Origin: Limnoperna fortunei
Taxonomy: Eukaryota; Mollusca; Bivalvia; Mytilida; Modiolidae
Direction: 5' to 3'
Assembly: GCA_944474755.1 (NCBI GenBank)
Contig: OX104113.1
Coordinates: forward strand, 72,725,600-72,789,599
DNA: 64,000 nt
Shown: in pieces, positions 51,546 to 61,530 of the stretch
Layout of the letters: every line of letters starts with the position of its first letter
Position numbering within the stretch: position 1 is the first letter of the stretch
The notes under the pieces: model-generated
The model's input: only the letters and a program-made list of their open reading frames with translations
What the model was told of the DNA's origin: nothing
The model's database searches: none
Translations under genes and position numbers: made by a program

Positions 51546-52155
51546 TTGCCTAATGCTTTCGCCGTCTTGGCATCTTTCGCCTGTATTATTTCAGCAGTAG
51601 AGAACGTGAGAATGTTGTGCGACAGCAATGGGAAACCCCACAAATGGCAGGATCCCAACAACTGTCGTGGAAAGGTCTCGGTTCACTTTAATGGCTACCC
51701 TGGTGGTGCTGTCAGTAAGTTGACTACTGCAGTGGAAGCGGGCCTTTTTCTGCATTATTTGCCTGATGTGGTAATATGTCAGATAGGCGGCAACGACTGC
51801 AAGCAAATTATTTGACAGTAAAACGTTTGAGAATGAACTGGATCGCTTCATTGCAATATGCCACAAATGGAATATTGCACTGATATTCATGTCAGTTCTC
51901 AAACGTTCGAAGCCGCGTCATTGTACGGCCGATGTATACAGTAAACGGCGAGACGAAGTAAATGAAATGTATAAGAGAAAAAGCTCTCAGTATAATTTTG
52001 TTTACTTTTTCAAACCTATTAATGTATACAGGCCGGACCATGAAGCGGCAGACGGTGTCCATTTTAATGAAACTGGATATCTTGCTTTTTTCGTTGCCTT
52101 GAGAAAGGCACTTAGTTGGTTTATTAATAAAATTAAAAAACCAATTAGGAGCTAA
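51546..52155 (+). pseudogene. SGNH/GDSL hydrolase-like ORF, frameshifted
   Basis: SGNH hydrolases are Ser esterases with four conserved blocks. All are recognisable: block I as RMLCDSNG (Gly before Asp replaced by Cys, Ser kept), block II as NGYPGGAVSKL, block III as VICQIGGNDC, and the terminal Asp-x-x-His as DGVHFNETGY. The frame shifts by one base near 51810. The first frame stops after GGNDCKQII, while the next continues KLFDSKTFENELDRFIAICH, then MSVLKRSKP. Cryptic starts inflate the N-terminus; the fold proper seems to begin near 51600. Related hydrolase ORFs are known in some eukaryotic mobile elements (for example Ngaro-type and CR1-type). As found it is non-functional. It lies 470 bp inside the left TIR. 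Confidence 0.75.
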
Positions 52156-52159
52156 TTTC

Positions 52160-52515
52160 ATAGCAACGCATTCATAAGGACGTCAATTTGCCGGCAGTGT
52201 AAAGAATAATTCTTTTACTTTTCGGTTATTTAAAGAGTGTATTTCACACAAATTATTTATTGACTTTTTTTTGGTTTCATGTTGTACATTTGCTAATATC
52301 AGAGCAACGCATTCATAAGGACGCAATAATTGGCCGGCAGTGTAAAGAATAATTCAACATTTTACTTTTCGGTTATTTAAAGAGTGTATTTCCCACAAAT
52401 TATGTATTAATTTTTCTTTTTTTATTTCAGGTTTTACATGGGATAATTTCAAAGCACTGCATTCATAAGATTGGCCGGCAGTGTAAAGAATAATTCAAAA
52501 TTTTACTTTTCGGTT
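52160..52515. repeat. 140-150-bp tandem repeat inside the transposon, three units
   Basis: Units share GCATTCATAAGGACG, TTGGCCGGCAGTGTAAAGAA, TTTTACTTTTCGGTTATT and TTTAAAGAGTGTATTTC, at about 52169, 52308 and 52458. It directly follows the SGNH-like ORF. Confidence 0.85.
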
Positions 52516-52599
52516 ATTACAAATTCTCCAAACATTTTGGTGTAATATTTTTTTCTTTAATCATGATAATGAAACTTTTACTTTAGTGGTGAATAAGAC

Positions 52600-52690
52600 A
52601 GCAAGCGGTGACACGAATTACCGGAATCCACCGTTTTTACCGCAATCCACCGGAATCCACTTTGATTTACCGGAATCCACTTCAAAAATT
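52600..52690. repeat. Short CCGGAATCCAC tandem motif
   Basis: The motif ACCGGAATCCAC and near variants occur four times within about 75 bp, inside the transposon. Confidence 0.75.
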
Positions 52691-52819
52691 GTTAGTCATG
52701 TGATATTTAAGTGTTTAATCACTTCAATTTGTTATTATTCATGGTTCTCACTGTTTGTCATAAAAAGTAAAGAGATATACGTTCAAATTAAGAAATTAAA
52801 TCGAAGAAAGTCGCTCTAT

Positions 52820-52853
52820 ACAGGGACAGTCTATTAGTATAGACTGTCCCTGT
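52820..52853. repeat. Perfect 15-bp palindrome, small hairpin
   Basis: ACAGGGACAGTCTAT is mirrored exactly after the four-base loop TAGT, inside the 7.1-kb transposon. Confidence 0.85.
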
Positions 52854-52979
52854 TCTATACGAAGAGAACGGAGATAATCTATTTAAATACATTTATTTTA
52901 TGTGACAATGACATAAATGGTCGTATGAGGACATACATAAATGAAGGAGATATTAATATTTACTAGCGTATATGTATAT

Positions 52980-53067
52980 GTAAGAATATGATAATCCCTG
53001 TCTTCATGATTATGTACGAGCGGTAGCGAGTACTAATCATGAAGACAGGGATTATCATATTCTTACA
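52980..53067. repeat. Foldback palindrome with AGCGGTAGCGAG loop, D
   Basis: Arms GTAAGAATATGATAATCCCT with GTCTTCATGAT are mirrored exactly for about 30 bp; the loop is TACGAGCGGTAGCGAGTA. It lies inside the 7.1-kb transposon, 130 bp before the recombinase relic. Confidence 0.9.
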
Positions 53068-53194
53068 AACTTAGACCACTGTAAAGTGGTCAAGAGATAT
53101 TTAATTGCATGATTACAATTTATTAATCTGACTGGTATTTATAAGGACCAGAATGTGTTAATAGTTTGATGACACCGTATTAGCCGATAGCAGA

Positions 53195-53963
53195 ATGAAG
53201 GAACTAACCATTCAGGGTATTGGAACAGATACCAAACATGCAAACCCCGTTCTTCCGCCTGATGAAGCACAGTTGTGGGATTCTGGTGTTTTTAATACAG
53301 AGACTGCTTCTGGAATAAGTAATATTGTGTTTTTCTATAACTGCAAATTGTTCGGGTTCAGAGGTATGGATAACGGCACAAAGTTCTTGATACATCACAG
53401 TTTTCTATATCAACCGACTCGTGTGGTGCTAAATTTCAATTATACTGGACGATCAAGGTGGTCTTTATAACCGAAGTGTTGATGTTAAGAGAATTTCTCA
53501 AAAAAGTGATCCAACAAACCCAAGATGTATAGTTAAAATTTATGATAAATATTTATCGCTTATTCCGAGACAAGGGCGGTTTTATAGGAAACCGCTTCCA
53601 CATTGCTCTTTTGGTGGACGGCCTAGATTTAGTACGCAGTCCATCTGCATAAATATGGTGCAGTCTAAAATGAAAGAGCTTTTTCAAAATGCTGGCATTG
53701 ATGTTAACAATAAAGTGATAACAAACCATTCTGGTAAATTAACTTGTGCCACAACTCTTTTCAATGCTGGGTATGATGACCTTGTAATCAAATCAAGACG
53801 TGGACATTGTTCAAACGCTGTGGATTGTTACAAACGTCCTCTTGGGTCTATGTCTGAAAATGTTCGCAATACGCTTCAACCACCGAAACCACAAGATTAT
53901 GACAAAAGACCACAATTAAGTACAAAGGAAAACACTAAATCAACTGTAAACACTGTCAAGTAA
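53195..53963 (+). pseudogene. Crypton/DUF3504-type tyrosine recombinase, frameshifted
   Basis: The order of blocks matches the C-terminal catalytic domain found in Crypton recombinases and in the derived ZMYM/QRICH1 proteins. They are VFFYNCKLFGFRGMDN (first catalytic Arg), a one-base shift near 53455, GGLYNRSVDVKRISQ, PRCIVKIYDKYLSLIP, MVQSKMKELFQNAGIDVNNK, ITNHSGKLTCATTLFNAGYD, RRGHCSNAV and the Tyr in CYKRP. The HxxR Arg is Lys here (HSGK), so catalysis would be impaired even without the shift. After 53963 another shifted frame gives NSVSKVVTYKNGKKICFRV, possibly the true C-terminus. The N-terminal half (core-binding domain) is missing. Confidence 0.8.
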
Positions 53964-54129
53964 GAGTCAAATGATGATGATGTTCTTACTATTACATTGC
54001 CTAATTCTGTTTCAAAAGTTGTTACTTATAAAAATGGAAAAAAGATTTGCTTTAGAGTTATGAAAATAAATAAACTATTTATGTGTACATTTTATATTTT
54101 ATTCAAAAAGTGTCTTCTTTATTAATTGA

Positions 54130-56015
54130 GCAATTCCTCACATTTCTTAATACCAAATTATGCCCTAGTCAATTATAGTCTAGTCCCTTACAATTTTAAA
54201 CAAAAGTTAATCCTTTATGAAGACCATGAAAATGTCATGGTCTTCACAAATAAGACATACAAAATTAGACGTTTTCATTGGTCGAGAGCACTTTACTATG
54301 GTCTAAAATATTATATTCTAAAAATGAAAAATAAAGACGCTATCGATTAATTTGTCGGCACGTGCCAGAAGTTTGGCAACCAGTTGTTAATTGACACCCC
54401 GCAAGGCCCATAACAAGTGTTATCAACATAAACAATTACGATTAATGCAGCGAGAGTTAATTCTTGAATTAACACAATGATTGAGCTGTAATAAGTTGTA
54501 ATAAAGGTTTTGATTACAATTAATTATTTGTTGAACGCTGAGTAATTTATGTTTTATAATTACCAGACAATAGTTTGTATTAACCCACGACCGACAGAAA
54601 AAAAATTGTTTTTGCAAAACAATAAATGGTTAGAGCGTTATTGTCAGTAAAAACGGCTTCTTTTGAAGAAAGTTACAACAAGAAACCATACAATTTTCTG
54701 AAATCAAGATTGTTTTAATTACCGTTAAAGAAAGTAATATAAGCTCGATTTTTTCAAAGTCTTATAACATATATCTCCACAGTCTCGTTCTGTCAAATAA
54801 TAAAAGACGAGAAAGAACTAGACAATTGTGTTGATCTATGATAAACCAAAGGTAAAAAACAATGTCAGAGGAAACGTAAGTCGAAGACAACTACAATTTC
54901 AATTAAAAAACAAAGGACCACAGATATATCCATATATTTTTAGCGGGTGACAGTATTTTTCCCGACAGTAATTTTTTTTTGACAGTACTTATATGTCACG
55001 GTGGCCTATGGAAGATTAACATTGTAAATGAAATTGAGGTATAATGATATAACTTGAAAAATAAAACAGCAGATTGATATAGTAAATTGCAAAAATGATC
55101 AGTAAGACAATGCATATCACTATGTTGGTCTAAATTGAATGACAATTTATGAAATATAAGTTTTCTCTTTTTAAATAAAAAATCATGAATTAATTTTAAC
55201 CTAATCAAAATTTTACTCTAAATGTAAAACTATTAAATGCCGCCTGTAAAATAAAGTGTAGAATAATGTTAATCTTACATGATAGTGAACACAGTTTTCT
55301 AAAAGTTTAAAAATACAAGATTGTCCTATTGTTAAAGAATTTCTATTGTGTTTCTTATTCAAACTACACCGAGACAGTTAACAAGAGACCATAAAAACAA
55401 CGATTAATTGTAGTTATGAACAGGGAAATGTTATGAGAAAGGAGCTAGGGGAGGGAGAAAGGAGCTGTAGGGAGGGAGAAAGGAGAAAGGTACCCCCTGT
55501 CCACCCCCTCATTCTTTACAAAATCGTCCAGGTCATTTAAGCATTTAAGAAGTGGGGATAGATTTACCCCTTGACAAACTCCAGAAGACAACAATCGAAA
55601 GTTGAACTATATGTTATTAATGATTTTTTTTAAAGTGTTATCAGAGAAGTTGTTTAATATATCGATTTCATAAAATTAGTAAGATAATCGTAATGTTGAA
55701 GATTTCAAGTGCGAATGTGGTTAATAATTGAATTCTTGGATCTATGTGATTCGGCTTGCATTTTACTCCATTTACTCTTGGAATTCAGAACAGCAGCTGG
55801 TGTTGCGAAACCCATGAAAAGATTGTGCTTTCAGTTACACAAAAGTATGCAATTTATGTTTACAAATATCAAAAACGATAAATGCAACTCAAATTGACTA
55901 TTTCCTATATAGTGTCCCTGTCAAATGGCAACTTGTTTTCTAATAAGTTATAAGTAATTCCTCAAATTAAAAATGTTTCAGCATAACCGGTGTGTTTTTT
56001 TTTTCTTATTATCAA
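54130..56015. other. Unassigned interior of the 7.1-kb transposon
   Basis: Between the recombinase relic and the MULE-like relic I see no recognisable protein. There are short frames only, a purine-rich GGGAGGGAGAAAGGAG stretch at about 55440-55490, and AT-rich DNA. Confidence 0.6.
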
Positions 56016-56018
56016 CAA

Positions 56019-56576
56019 TGAAAAGAAAAGTGCGACACTATGGAACAAAGGACACAGACATTATCTACGAAATTTCACAGGTATTTCATTAACAAATTAG
56101 AACCAACTTTGATTGAACATCGGAAAACAGTTGATCACATTGGTTACTTTGACAAAAGTTGGACAAATAATAACAGTGAATCCCTAAATCATGTTTTGAA
56201 GCGAGCCATCGACTGGAAATCACAACCGTAATTGGATTTAGTACAGATTATAAGAGATATTGTGGACACCCAATATAAGGATTTACTCAGATCATTGGTT
56301 TCAATTGAACAGTACCGACTAGCGGACAGCCATAAACAGTTCCAGGTGTCGAAATCGCTATGGATGACCAAAACAGTTGACGAAAGAGAACGTTTCTTTA
56401 GAAGATTCCGCAACCATTTGCCGCTAGACCAAAAGACCGTTACTTCGAAAGACGGACTCATGACTGTCATTAAACCGAGAACCCGTGGAAGGAAGAAAGG
56501 TCAACTGAAGAGGAAAATCAACGAACGGACGACGACTATTAAGAAGACAAAGAATTGCGATTTAGATTTTGAGTGA
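56019..56576 (+). pseudogene. Probable MULE-type transposase C-terminus, with one stop
   Basis: One frame runs 56040-56576 with a single in-frame TAA at 56229-56231. Before the stop it reads HIGYFDKSWTNNNSESLNHV then LKRAIDWKSQP. This resembles the region following the catalytic core of Mutator-like (MULE) transposases, where TNN.AES.N..LK is common. After the stop it has VDTQYKDLLRSLVSIEQY, FRRFRNHLPLDQKTVTSKDG and a basic end (KPRTRGRKKGQLKRK). A shorter frame from the ATG at 56019 (MKRKVRHYGTKDTDIIYEI) may be its upstream part after a frameshift. No DDE residues remain. The family call rests on motif memory. Confidence 0.4.
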
Positions 56577-56669
56577 TATTTCAATGTTTTGTTCAATGTT
56601 TATTCTCTTTTTTTTCAAGGGCGAGACACGTAGTACGTTAGCGGACAACGAAAATTGACCCGAAACGTA

Positions 56670-57030
56670 TGCAGGTATCTTAGTAGTTTTAAAATTGAAA
56701 AATAAGCATTTAACTAATTGTTACGCGAACTACGACGGATGTCCCGAGCCTTGTGCAGGATGTCTTAGTAGTTTTAAATTTGAACATTAAAACTTAACTA
56801 ATTGTTACGCGGACTACGACGGATGTCCCGAGCCTTGTGCAGGATGTCTTAGTAGTTTTAAATTTGAACATTAAAATTTAACTAATTGTTACGCGGACTA
56901 GGACGGATGTCCCGAGCCTTGTGCAGGATGTCTTAGTAGTTTAAATTTGAACAACAAAACTTAACTTATTGTTACGCGGACTAAGACGGATGTCCCGAGC
57001 CTTGTGCAGGATTTCTTAGTAGTTTAACTT
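56670..57030. repeat. 84-bp tandem repeat in the transposon, four units
   Basis: The unit contains AATTGTTACGCGGACTACGA, CGGATGTCCCGAGCCTTGTG and CAGGATGTCTTAGTAGTTTT. Starts of TTACGCG fall at 56721, 56805, 56889 and 56972 (period 83-84). It is much richer in GC and CpG than its surroundings and follows the MULE-like frame. Confidence 0.9.
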
Positions 57031-57092
57031 AAAAAAAAACCAAAAAACTAATACCTTGGTCTACTTCTTTGCAATATTATAAGCAATACCAA

Positions 57093-57200
<108 letters not shown>

Positions 57201-57585
57201 TTGTACTTTTCTATAAATAAATTATAACTCATATAGTTAGAAAACAAACAGACTTAAATGAATAAATATATAAACACCCATGACCCTCCCCCACATGCTC
57301 ATAGCCTTGACATGGTGTGGGGGCTCTTAATTATTTACAATTATAATTTCAATTGTGTTGACTTAAAGGTCAATTAACAATTCATTGTAATTGTAACTAA
57401 TTTTGTCTAATATGAGCTACTAACAAGGATGACATATTTAAAATATTTTAATAACAACAGAGACATATAATTACATGTAATACCAAGAATGCAAAGCTTT
57501 GAATGAAAATATATATATTTAAAGATATATATATATTTAAAAAATATCATTATAAAACTATAGACATTATTTTTATTTCACACAT

Positions 57586-57891
57586 TAAATCATTTGTCTC
57601 TATTACCATTTTCAATATAATTCCTACTGACAGCACTTTTAGTACTTTTATTGCAATGAATTGGAGTGCTCTCCCCTAGCTATTTGACCTAATATAGGAC
57701 GTATCGGGCGGTTACAAAAATCGATTCTGTGGAATAAAGCGTAATTATTTTTTCACAAATATTGGATTATTATCATAATATATGGTAATATCTATCATTT
57801 CTGAGTTGTTTTCACCACATATATGGTTGTTTTTACACTATTCCACGTTGTTTTTACACCTTTCGGGTTGTTTTTACACTTTCGATGTACC
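57586..57891 (-). repeat. Right terminal inverted repeat of the 7.1-kb transposon
   Basis: It is the exact-length inverted counterpart of 50776-51081 and ends TTTCGATGTACC. Confidence 0.95.
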
Positions 57892-58434
57892 CAATGATAA
57901 TACACACCAAAGTCAAAGAACAAATAAACAATGATAGGTCCTCTGCTATATTTTGAGAATCAATTTGTATAATAGTAAAATGTTAATCCTTATTGAATAA
58001 TTATGCAATTGATAAAGTTTAGACTTCTCTCATGTTTTAGAACGTCTTTAGTTTTCTACAGCAACATATGTTTACAACTGAGAAGGAGCAGATTACGCGG
58101 TATGTGGAAAAAAAACATAATTATGTCGAGAAATTTATCAATGAAAAATTATTACAAAGGTCTTGCTGAATTTAAATGGAGATTTTATTCTGCACAATAT
58201 CTGCAAAAGTTTGCATCATAATGCATTTTGGGGTTTAAACAATCGAGTCGACGTGTCAACATATTAAATTTTAAGCACTTCAAAGATGTGTTTGGGACTA
58301 TAGAAAAGTAAATTTTGCCGAAAATGACTACGATATGTATTATTATTTTTGAATTAAAGATATGTGTTGTTGCACATCATACTATAGTTGAATTTGGTGC
58401 CAATTCGACAATAATTTGAGACGAGGTTCATTAC

Positions 58435-58600
58435 CTGCTGATTTAAACCGCCATTTTGAATATGATTTAGGATATGGAGTAGTGAATTGTGGGAATGTTC
58501 TTTTGACATTTACCCGGACTGTCTTGTTTTCATCGTAATAATCTGACTACAGTCAGAAGTAAACAATCTTCCGATGGCAACACGCGGGTTTGTTTTGGTA
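58435..58600 (-). promoter_or_regulatory. Candidate FNDC3 promoter and non-coding first exon
   Basis: On the minus strand the sequence AAAATGGCGG (58448-58457) is a consensus YY1 site of the kind often found just inside transcription starts. It is followed 13 nt later by a good donor, CAG|GTAATG, at 58435. An ETS-like CGGAAG lies at 58568-58573, and CpG dinucleotides are more frequent here than in the flanks. The ATG inside the YY1 site opens only three codons before TAA, so the exon would be non-coding and splice to 46742. The upstream boundary is unknown; 58600 is only a working limit. Confidence 0.4.
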
Positions 58601-60169
58601 AACAAGCGATAAAATTAGTTATTAATAACTCATATTTATTGGTTTCCCCCTGTGACCAGTATAACCTAATTTTTATGTTCCTGGTTTTCTCATATCGTAA
58701 ATTTATTATTTTATTTTCAAAAATATATTTTGAAAAAAGCTCAAAATAGAAAAATACACTTTTTATTAGATATTAATTTATATAAAAGATGTGCCAGGTC
58801 AACATAAATTCAATAAAACAGTTCTTTCATTAAGGAATCTCTCAAAATAAATTGGGACCAATTTAACTAACTTGATTTATAGATTCCTCAAATCAAGTAT
58901 ATGTTGTTTTTATTGATGTGTTTATTATATCTTTTTACATTTAGTTCTATCTAGAGCTGTTTGCGCGTTTGATAGGACTTTCCAAATATCTGAATACTGT
59001 CGGGTATTAAGTATACACTTCGATATAAAAAGGTATGAAATTAGTTTAGAAACCTCTATAATTAATTTTAGAATACGTATTTATGTTCTATTAGAATTTT
59101 AAATACCATATTTAACAGGATTTGAAAATATAAGAGCTCTGTAAAAGAATAATTGAGCTCAAAAATTAAGAGGTCTCCAAAACCATAGCTCTACAAACAT
59201 TTGAGCTCTGTTCTGTAGGTTTGTAATCTCCTTTAGGTTTTTTACAGATATCTCTAAATAAAATTTAATAACAACTATTATTATTTATTTATATAAATAG
59301 ATATTTAATATTTAATCAAATTGATTTCATGTGGTCATTTTTTGAGTGACACCTTTTTAGTATTTACAATTAATAACCGCATTGTTGTGAGGCAAGACTA
59401 AATGTACATGTAGAATACATTCTACCTGGTGCCCTACAATGAACAGCTAGCTCTTTATATATAGTAAAAATGTTCGGGGTTTTGCAGGTTTTTTTGTTTT
59501 TCAAGTTGTAATATAGACGACGATGATGATGGAATTAAATTATACAATTGACAGGGTGACCATTCTATATAGCTGTTCGTCGCGATTACCACTAGCTTCG
59601 ATTTCAGGTCGAATTTTGGCTTCAGTCTTATCATGTAAGCCTGGTTATTAGGCGAGTTATTATATGTTTAGATTTGAAATTAATATTGGTTATCACGATA
59701 TTGTTAATTTTATTCATGAAAGTAAAATTAAAATACAAAAAGTTTTAATTGGACAAATATGTATTAAAACATAAACATATTATATGACTAAACTAGTTAC
59801 TATTTACATTAGAACCGAAGCTTCACAACTTACCAATGTTAAAGTTGGTTATGTGTTGCCTTTTGATATTTGTTATTTTTTCTCTTTTCTGACACAAATC
59901 CACACTTTGCGGATAATATTAAAACTAATCATATTTATGTGTCACATCTTGGTGGTAATACCATTATTCTATTACCGTAACTGTCCCATTATTATACCGT
60001 GCAAAATGAAGCATATACTGATAAAGCAGAAATATCAAAATCTTAATAATATAGAAATATTTTCCAAATAAATACTTGTAAATTATATCTGCCATTACAT
60101 ATGGTAAATAAGCTGATTTATTCAGTGGAATTAGTAATCTCGTGAAGATAGTCATCTACTAATGAACAC

Positions 60170-60395
60170 TGGGGTTGCGAATTAGAGTTGGACTTCGTGT
60201 AGGGTGTGCTCGGTAACAACCTTTAATAATTATGATTGCTCGGGAACAGCCTTTATTAACTACCATTGTCACTTTTCCTGCTGATGGTTGGAAATTTTTA
60301 GATGGAACTCCTATCTCTTCCCTTAATAAAAAACGGAAGGCATGATATAGCTATAAAATTTCTGAAAGTGGCGTTAAAGCCAGTCAAACAAACAA
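60170..60395 (+). mobile_element. tRNA-derived SINE fragment
   Basis: The body (GTTGCGAATTAGAGTTGG onward) is diverged, but the 3' part keeps GGCATGATATAGCTATAAAA, CTGAAAGTGGCGTTAAAGCC and a CAAACAAACAA tail. The tRNA head is missing. Confidence 0.65.
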
Positions 60396-60853
60396 CACCA
60401 AACATCCCGTTTAGGCACCCAAACTTCAGCACTGTCTCCAGTACCATGTACTCTTTATAAGGCGTGATATTATCGCTTTTTTAGGAACAAATTTTATTCA
60501 GACCTACAACTGCAAGCAAATAAATAAAAAGTCTTTAAATGAATTCTTTGTTTATACCATGTACTATAATTGTTCTCTGCTGTCAATCGTTTTAAAATGC
60601 TGTACGGTTATTTGTAGACGTGAAAATCATATAGCCTTGGCTTGCCTATTTATTTCAGTTTTTAACACTTGTGCATTTTTCAAACGCCGGTAATTTTATG
60701 CTTTTACACGTCATTCATTTTATTTGTTATTAAATGCGTTTTTATAAAAAGTTTATTTCTTACAACTCTGATTGGTGTACCTTATGCTTTTACAACTTTA
60801 TAGATAAAGTAACAAGTGCAATAAACCTGGAACTAGTAACAACTGATTTATAG

Positions 60854-60941
60854 CATCCTACCAAGTCACGGGTTCCGAGTCCGCGTTCGCTCGTTGGTGG
60901 AGCGAACGCGGACTCTGATGAACCCATGACTTAGGAGGATG
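60854..60941. repeat. Foldback palindrome with CGCTCG/GAGCG loop, E
   Basis: Arms CATCCTACCAAGTCACGGGT with TCCGAGTCCGCGTTCGCTC are mirrored with a few mismatches around GTTGGTG. Confidence 0.85.
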
Positions 60942-61138
60942 ATTTTTAGGTTTCTTGACAAACAGACAATAATGTGCATAAACATGTAGATACCCCATCT
61001 TACCATAGTATAAATATCCCGATACATGTTACGTTTTGCTGGGCTTATTTTTTTTTAAATTATTTATTAATTTTTTGCACATCTTATGAATGTTAGGCAT
61101 TATAAGTGCAATCCATTTATGTAATTAGTTAACGCTAA

Positions 61139-61530
61139 CTGGGGACCTGCCATATTTGGTTGGTGGTTTACAGTTATCAATTATAAAAGACTATGTCATA
61201 TCAACCTAAAATACAAAATAGTTTCTGTCCTACTTTGCCTGTGTTATAAATAAAATACTGGGTGTCCTATCAAGTACATAATTAAATATTGTGTTTCATT
61301 ATTTATACTTATTTTACATACGGGTTAGATTATGTTGGTTTTAAAAATAAAACTGATTTGTGGGTTTTTTTCATTGGTGATATTGTTATGAAAAAATAAC
61401 TCGTTGTGCTATCATTGGTGAAAATAACAAAACGCAGAGTGGTGAAAAAAACAAAACGCCGAGTCCCATAAAAGTATGTGTCATATTGCATTTTGCACCG
61501 TTCCCAAACCAAAATATTGACAGGTCGATT
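61139..61530. mobile_element. Diverged second copy of the AGGGACCGGT MITE
   Basis: It matches 33336-33742 in the same orientation through CCTAAAATACAAAA, TGTTATAAA, GTGTCCTATC.AGT, TATGTTGGTTTT, TTTTTTCATTG.TGATATTGT and CATATTGCATTTTGCACCG. The terminal repeats are eroded (GGGGACCTG; GACAGGTCG). Confidence 0.75.
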
